A stretch of 64,000 nt of DNA from contig USLX01000001.1 of assembly GCA_900555665.1 (NCBI GenBank), forward strand, positions 1 to 64,000, written 5' to 3'. Each line of letters starts with the position of its first letter. The stretch's first letter is position 1. Both the position numbers and the translations under genes were made by a program. Origin of the DNA: an uncultured Eubacteriales bacterium. Lineage in GTDB: Bacteria; Bacillota; Clostridia; Oscillospirales; Oscillospiraceae. Under the pieces are notes generated by a model. That model saw nothing but the letters and a program-made list of their open reading frames with translations. It made no database searches and was not told the DNA's origin. Below, one piece after another: positions 59,605 through 64,000 of this stretch.

Positions 59605-60589
59605 CGCGTCCGGCCTCCCTTCCGTCCAGCCTCGGGTCGAGGCGTGCGTTGATCGCCTGTGCCAGCAAGCTGCACGCCATCACCACGGCCCCGGTCAGGA
59701 TGCAGAGCACCATCAGCAGATTATAGTCCTGATACCGCGCGCTCTCATAGCTGAGTGTCCCGAGGCCGGGATAGGAAAATACGCTCTCAATGATATAGGT
59801 CCCCCCGATGATGTGCGGCACGGAGATGGCCATGATCGAAAGATACGCCGGCATCACGTTGCGCAGGCAGTGCCGCAGCAGCACCCGCCGCCCGCCCAGG
59901 CCCTTGCCCTTTGCCAGCAGCACATAGTCCGCCCGCAGCTCCTCCAGCAGCCGGTTGCGCACCAGATAGGCATAATACCACAGATGCCCCAGTACCACGA
60001 CCGTCACCGGCAGCACCAGATGCCGCGCCCGGTCGGAAAAGCCGCCCGCGCTGCCCACGCTGTAGGCCCCCGAGCTCGGCAGCCACCGCAGCTGCACCGC
60101 AAAAATCAAAATCAGCACCAGCGACAGCCAAAACTCCGGCACGCAGCTCATCGCTGTCCCCACGCGGCAGCAAACCCGGTCAAAAACCGATCCTTCCTTC
60201 CACGCGCACAACACGCCGAGCCCCAGCGACAGCACGAAAATCAGCAAAAAACCGATCCCACCCAGCCGCAGCGTATACGGCAGCCGCGACCAGATCAGCT
60301 CCAGCACGTCCATTTTGTACTGATAGGAAATGCCAAACTCACCCCGCAGCGCCCCGCGCAGCCAGGCCAGATACTGCGTCAAAACCGGCGCGTCCAGCCC
60401 CAGCTTTTCGGTGGCCCAGGCCCGCTCCGCCGGGGTCATTTTCTCCACGCGGTCGCCGAAATACGCCCGCAGCGGATCGCCCGGCGCCATCCGTGCGATG
60501 ACAAACACCAGGAAGGATAAAATCAGCACGCTCAGCAAAAACAGCGCCAGCGTCCGCAGCGCGGCGGCCATGCCGCGTCGTTGCCTCAT
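59597..60589 (-). CDS. ABC importer permease, DppB/OppB/NikB type
   Basis: 330 residues from the ATG at 60589, overlapping the ATPase stop (ATGA). OppB layout: an N-terminal helix, RMAPGDPLRAYFG, YLAWLRGALRGEFGISYQY, six helices, and the coupling loop LAKGKGLGGRRVLLRHCLRNVMPAYLS, then IIESVFSYPGLGTLSYESARYQDYNL. Partner of the DppC-type permease next to it. Confidence 0.92.
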   Translation of the reverse strand: MRQRRGMAAALRTLALFLLSVLILSFLVFVIARMAPGDPLRAYFGDRVEKMTPAERAWATEKLGLDAPVLTQYLAWLRGALRGEFGISYQYKMDVLELIWSRLPYTLRLGGIGFLLIFVLSLGLGVLCAWKEGSVFDRVCCRVGTAMSCVPEFWLSLVLILIFAVQLRWLPSSGAYSVGSAGGFSDRARHLVLPVTVVVLGHLWYYAYLVRNRLLEELRADYVLLAKGKGLGGRRVLLRHCLRNVMPAYLSIMAISVPHIIGGTYIIESVFSYPGLGTLSYESARYQDYNLLMVLCILTGAVVMACSLLAQAINARLDPRLDGREAGRDG

Positions 60590-61488
60590 GCCTCCGCGCC
60601 CCCTTCCAAAACAAAATGCCCCGGCGCAGCTTCCACCAGCTGCCCGTCCCGGCAAAATTCCGCTTCCTCAAAGCGCAGAATCTTCCGCGCCCGTTCCCGC
60701 AGCGGGTCGGGCAGGGGAATGGCCGAGAGCAGCGCGCGGGTATACCCGTGCAGCGGCCGGGAAAACAGCTCCTCCGTCTCCGCGCATTCCACCAGCTTCC
60801 CCCGGTACATCACACCCACCCGGTCGCACAGATACCGGACGAGCGACAGGTCGTGCGCAATGAACAAAAACGTAAAGCCGTGCTCGGCCTGCAGATGCCG
60901 GAACAGATTGATGATCTGCGCCTGAATGGACACATCCAGCGACGAGACCGGCTCATCGGCCACCAGCAGCTCCGGCTCCATCGCCAGCGCCCGCGCAATG
61001 GCCACTCTCTGCCGCTGCCCGCCGGAAAGTTCCGGCGGATACTTGTCCAGATACTCCGCATCCAGTCCCACATACTTCATCTGAAACGCGGCCTCCGCGC
61101 GCGCAGAGCCCCGCGCCGTGCTCCGCCGTGCAATGCGCAGCGGCTCCGTGATACAATCTCCTACCGTCCGTTTCGGATCGAGGCTCGACGTCGGATCCTG
61201 AAAGATCATCTGCCTGCTTTGCTGCAGATACCGCCGGTTCGCGCGAAACTGCGCCGCGTCTGCCACGTCGATCCCGTGAAACAGGATCCGTCCTACCTCC
61301 GGCCGGTAGAGATTCATGATGCACCGCGCCGCCGTCGACTTTCCGGAGCCCGATTCTCCGACCAACCCGAAAATCTCGCCCCGCCGTACAGAAAACGACA
61401 GATCTTCTACCGCCCGCACGCGCAGGCCCCGCACGGGGCAGAAGCTGTGCGTCAAATGCTCCACCGAGAGCAGAATTTCCTCATTCAT
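60586..61488 (-). CDS. ABC importer ATPase, DppF/OppF type
   Basis: 300 residues. Walker A GESGSGKST, Q-loop MIFQDPTSSLDP, signature LSGGQRQR, Walker B LLVADEPVSSLDVSIQAQI and H-loop IAHDLSLV. No Cys cluster at its C-terminus. Energises import with the DppD-type ATPase. Overlaps it by 8 bp. Confidence 0.92.
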   Translation of the reverse strand: MNEEILLSVEHLTHSFCPVRGLRVRAVEDLSFSVRRGEIFGLVGESGSGKSTAARCIMNLYRPEVGRILFHGIDVADAAQFRANRRYLQQSRQMIFQDPTSSLDPKRTVGDCITEPLRIARRSTARGSARAEAAFQMKYVGLDAEYLDKYPPELSGGQRQRVAIARALAMEPELLVADEPVSSLDVSIQAQIINLFRHLQAEHGFTFLFIAHDLSLVRYLCDRVGVMYRGKLVECAETEELFSRPLHGYTRALLSAIPLPDPLRERARKILRFEEAEFCRDGQLVEAAPGHFVLEGGAEA

Positions 61489-62491
61489 GCCAGCGTCCTC
61501 CTACCGGCGGCGCAACCTTCGGCGCGCGCGGATCGAGCAGCCAGGTGGCCGCGTAGTGGGTGTCAGTGATTTGAAACATTGGCGGCGCCTCGCGATAGTC
61601 GATCCCGAGCGCATACGCATTCCGCGCGGCGAAGGCATCGCCGGCCGGCGGATCGATGAGCGTCGGCGGCATCCCGGGAATGGTGTAGAGCGGCTCGCCG
61701 TGCCGCGCCAGTGCCGGCAGCGCCCGCAGCAGCGCCCAGGTATAGGGATGGCGCGGGTCATAATAGACCTCCTCCGCCGTCCCGAGTTCCACGATCCGCC
61801 CCGCATACATCACCGCCACGCGGTCGGCCACCCGGGCCACCACACCGAGATCGTGCGACACGAGCACCGTCGCCGTCCCGAGCTTTTGCTGTACGTCCCG
61901 CAGCAGATCCAAAATCTGCGCCTGAATCGTCACGTCCAGCGCCGTCGTCGGCTCGTCAGCGAAGAGAAGTTTGGGTTTCCCCGCCAGCGCAATGGCAAGC
62001 ACCACCCGCTGGCGCATCCCGCCGGAGAGCTGGTGCGGGTAGAGCGCCATCCGCTCCGCCGCCCGCTCGATCCCGACCAGCGCCAAAAGCTCCTCCACGC
62101 GCGCGGAGACCGTCTTGCGTGAAGCTCCCGGATTTTGCACGCGCACCGCCTCGGCAATCTGGCTGCCGACGGTCATGCTGGGGTTCAGCGCCGTCATCGG
62201 ATCCTGAAATACCATGGAAAACAGCCGCCCCCGCAGCCTGCGCATCTCGCGCTCAGAGTAGCGCGCAATGTCCACGCCCCCGGCCAGCACCTCGCCCTCT
62301 ACGCGCGCGGAGCCCGGCAGCAGATGCAAAATAGCCCGGCACATCGCGCTCTTGCCGCAGCCGGATTCCCCAACCACGGCCAAAACCTCGCCCGGCCGCA
62401 CCGAAAAGCTGACGCCCCGCACTGCCTGCACGTCCCCGCGCGGCGAGGCGTAGGTCACAGATAAATTTTTGACTTCCAACAGCTCCGACAT
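61481..62491 (-). CDS. ABC importer ATPase, DppD/OppD type
   Basis: 336 residues from the ATG at 62491, which has GAGGAACGTT at correct spacing. Walker [51 protein letters not shown]-terminal oligopeptide-binding tail [29 protein letters not shown] has Asp/Asn in place of the Cys residues seen in many OppD proteins, as in the lactococcal OppD type, and ends [16 protein letters not shown]. Confidence 0.92.
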   Translation of the reverse strand: MSELLEVKNLSVTYASPRGDVQAVRGVSFSVRPGEVLAVVGESGCGKSAMCRAILHLLPGSARVEGEVLAGGVDIARYSEREMRRLRGRLFSMVFQDPMTALNPSMTVGSQIAEAVRVQNPGASRKTVSARVEELLALVGIERAAERMALYPHQLSGGMRQRVVLAIALAGKPKLLFADEPTTALDVTIQAQILDLLRDVQQKLGTATVLVSHDLGVVARVADRVAVMYAGRIVELGTAEEVYYDPRHPYTWALLRALPALARHGEPLYTIPGMPPTLIDPPAGDAFAARNAYALGIDYREAPPMFQITDTHYAATWLLDPRAPKVAPPVGGRWHE

Positions 62492-62621
62492 AACGTTCCT
62501 CATAAACGCGCAAACGCAGGGGGCATCCCCGCCCCCTGTGTCCGCCGGTTTCTATTTGATGAATTGGGTATTTGCAATGTGCCAGATGATCGTTGCAAGG
62601 GCCGATGCCCTCATCGGCCCA

Positions 62622-62712
62622 TCCGAAGGCTCCCCCTCCGGGGGAGCTGTCACGGCAAAGCCGTGACTGAGAGGGGACTGTCGCCGAAGGCGACTGGGGG
62701 AGCTCCCGCGGG
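62622..62712. repeat. Mosaic of palindromic repeat modules (site 8 of 8)
   Basis: GGCTCCCCCTCCGGGGGAGC, GTCACGGCAAAGCCGTGAC, TGAGAGGGG, GTCGCCGAAGGCGAC. It lies between the binding-protein stop and the ATPase gene; 62517-62541 adds a stem CAGGGGGC-ATCCCC-GCCCCCTG. The gap from 62492 to 62723 holds nothing else. Confidence 0.65.
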
Positions 62713-62723
62713 AATCAACGTGC

Positions 62724-63998
62724 TCAGTCGAGCGTCCACGTCTCGACGTTCCAGAAGATCCCGACGCCGTGGTGGCCCATAACGGTCTCCGTGTCGATGC
62801 CGTGCAGCCGGCTCGTCGCGACATAGTTCGCGTCGATGTAGCAGATGAAGGCGTAGGCCGGATCGTTCGCCAGCGCAACCTGGAATTCGTCGTAATACTG
62901 CTTGCGCACCGCCGGGTCGCTCGACTCGCGTGCCTTCGTCAGCGCCTCGTCGACTTCGGCGTTCGAATAACCGGAGTAATTCGCGCCCTTGTCCGTGCCG
63001 AACACCTTATAGGTGTGGTCGTCCGCGTCAAACGGACTGCCCCAGCCGATGAGACACGCCATCTGCCCGCCCCAGTCCATCACGGCCGGGATGTCCACCG
63101 TGCAGTGGATGCCCACCTCGCGCAGTTGCTGTGCGGCGGCCTGGGCGATGTCGATGCGATCCTGTTCTCCGGACATGACGCTGATCGTGAAGGCGATCTC
63201 CGCGCCGCCGCGCTCATAATAGCCGTCCGCGCCCATCACGCAGCCCGCATCCTCCAAAATCTGCTTTGCCTTCTCCGGATGATAGTCGTAGTGCTCGACG
63301 TTTTCATTGTTGTAGATATTCCGCTGCAGCGGCCCGTAGGCGGGCATGCCCTGCCCGAGCAGCACGGCGTCCACAATGGCCTGCCGGTCGAGGGCGTAGC
63401 AGATCGCCGGGATGAGGTCGCGGTTTTCCTGCCAATATTCGTTCCAGAAGTTGAAGAGAATGCCGCGGTAATCGCTCGTCTTCATGTCGTAGCTGGTATA
63501 CCCGTCCTTGCCCTGGAACTGCGCGGCGTTTTTCGGATCGAGCAGCGCAAGGTCGAGTTCACCGGACTCCAGCTGCAGCGCCTGCGCGTTGTCATCCGGC
63601 ACGATTTTAAACACGATCCGCTCGATGTTCGGCGCGCCTCGATAATAGTCCTCGTTCCGCACCAGAATGATCGCCTGCGCCGGATCCCAGCGCTCGAGCT
63701 TGTAGGGGCCCGTGCCGACCGGTGCACGGAAAAATGCCGACTCCTGCCAGTCCTCACCCGCAAGCAAATGCTCCGGCAGAACGGCCATCGTCATATAGTC
63801 GAGAAACGCCACATTCGGCGCGGACAGGCGGAAGGCGACCGTCCGGGCATCCACCACCGTAATCTCTTCCACATCTTCAAAGTTCGGCGCGTTTTCCGAT
63901 CCGTTGTCCGGATCCATGATCGCCTCGATGGTAAATTTGACGTCGCCCGCCGTAACCGGCTCCCCGTCGTGCCATTTCAGCCCTTCGCGCAGATAAAA
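62724..63998 (-). CDS. Extracellular solute-binding protein family 5 (C-terminal part)
   Basis: 425 codons visible; the start lies beyond the right edge. SBP_bac_5 features: FYLREGLKWHDGEPVTAGDVKFTIEAIMDP (conserved 'gl.WhDG.p.ta.Dv.ft'), VGTGPYKLERWDP, YALDRQAIVDAVLLG and DYHPEKAKQILEDAG. The C-terminus ends VMGHHGVGIFWNVETWTLD. Members bind peptides, Ni-chelates or sugars outside the membrane and deliver them to the Dpp/Opp/Nik permeases. First gene of the importer operon. The double His could be a metal site; that is speculation. Confidence 0.9.
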   Translation of the reverse strand, partial: FYLREGLKWHDGEPVTAGDVKFTIEAIMDPDNGSENAPNFEDVEEITVVDARTVAFRLSAPNVAFLDYMTMAVLPEHLLAGEDWQESAFFRAPVGTGPYKLERWDPAQAIILVRNEDYYRGAPNIERIVFKIVPDDNAQALQLESGELDLALLDPKNAAQFQGKDGYTSYDMKTSDYRGILFNFWNEYWQENRDLIPAICYALDRQAIVDAVLLGQGMPAYGPLQRNIYNNENVEHYDYHPEKAKQILEDAGCVMGADGYYERGGAEIAFTISVMSGEQDRIDIAQAAAQQLREVGIHCTVDIPAVMDWGGQMACLIGWGSPFDADDHTYKVFGTDKGANYSGYSNAEVDEALTKARESSDPAVRKQYYDEFQVALANDPAYAFICYIDANYVATSRLHGIDTETVMGHHGVGIFWNVETWTLD

Positions 63999-64000
63999 TG

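Noticed and set aside
62552..62620. Minus-strand frame ending ALATIIWHIANTQFIK, which looks like a real C-terminus
   Set aside because: It is read through repeat modules downstream of the solute-binding protein; there is no start, no homology I can name, and the binding protein ends properly at 62724.
1..64000. tRNA, rRNA, insertion sequences or prophage genes
   Set aside because: I looked through the intergenic stretches and found no cloverleaf with a CCA-type acceptor, no rRNA sequence, no transposase, integrase or phage structural gene.

Overview
The window is a G+C-rich stretch from a Gram-positive, endospore-forming anaerobe of the class Clostridia, most likely a gut Oscillospiraceae/Eubacteriales relative (inferred from gene content and order; no database was searched). 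Supporting signs are the yab/spo sporulation cluster (spoVB-like, mazG, rqcP, yabP, yabQ, divIC, yabR), an SLH-domain surface protein, a CsaB-type pyruvyl transferase, T-box and glycine riboswitches, HemZ, and AGGAGG-type ribosome binding sites. No rRNA, tRNA, CRISPR array, prophage or insertion-sequence transposase was found.

Layout. 1-1.4 kb: 5'-truncated FlK-like thioesterase and a C-terminal-only gyrA, possibly a contig chimera. 1.4-4.0: secreted LRR/SLH protein. 4.4-8.6: MarR-controlled heterodimeric ABC exporter. 8.7-12.8: fliB, PAP2 phosphatase, plsC, frameshifted EamA transporter. 13-14.5: glyA behind a glycine riboswitch. 14.5-22.7: surface-polysaccharide region (O-antigen-ligase-like protein, DUF4330 protein, glycosyltransferase-CsaB fusion, TuaH-like and TagA-like transferases, plus a 19-cysteine protein). 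22.7-26.6: tmk, PfpI-like protein, mltG, U32 peptidase. 26.6-28.3: a T-box leader with no synthetase after it, then a lipoprotein. 28.7-32.7: second MarR/ABC/ABC operon. 33-46.9: short-chain dehydrogenase, then a long colinear minus-strand block: recJ, relA, dtd, MBL hydrolase, hemZ, amidohydrolase, spoVB-like, mazG, hup, rqcP, yabP, yabQ, divIC, yabR. 47-55: dacF-like, degV, nadE, lysoplasmalogenase, SGNH hydrolase, MBL-Ada fusion, MATE pump. 55-64: larC-larB-larE with their own promoter and attenuator-like leader, a DUF3842 protein, and a five-gene Opp/Dpp/Nik-type importer whose binding protein runs off the right edge.

How parts fit. CsaB-type pyruvylation of the wall polysaccharide is the known anchor for SLH domains, so the polysaccharide locus and the SLH protein at the left belong to one surface system. 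recJ-relA-dtd-MBL-hemZ and the yab cluster are conserved Firmicutes neighbourhoods fused here into one strand-consistent run. The right end looks like a nickel-pincer-nucleotide (NPN) cofactor locus (LarE, LarB, LarC) next to an ABC importer, without LarA.

Intergenic DNA carries two repeat families: a ~160-bp long-hairpin element (three full copies, one partial) that abuts or overlaps stop codons, and a mosaic of short G+C-rich palindromic modules at eight sites. These, the leader before larE and the orphan T-box are the least explained sequences here.
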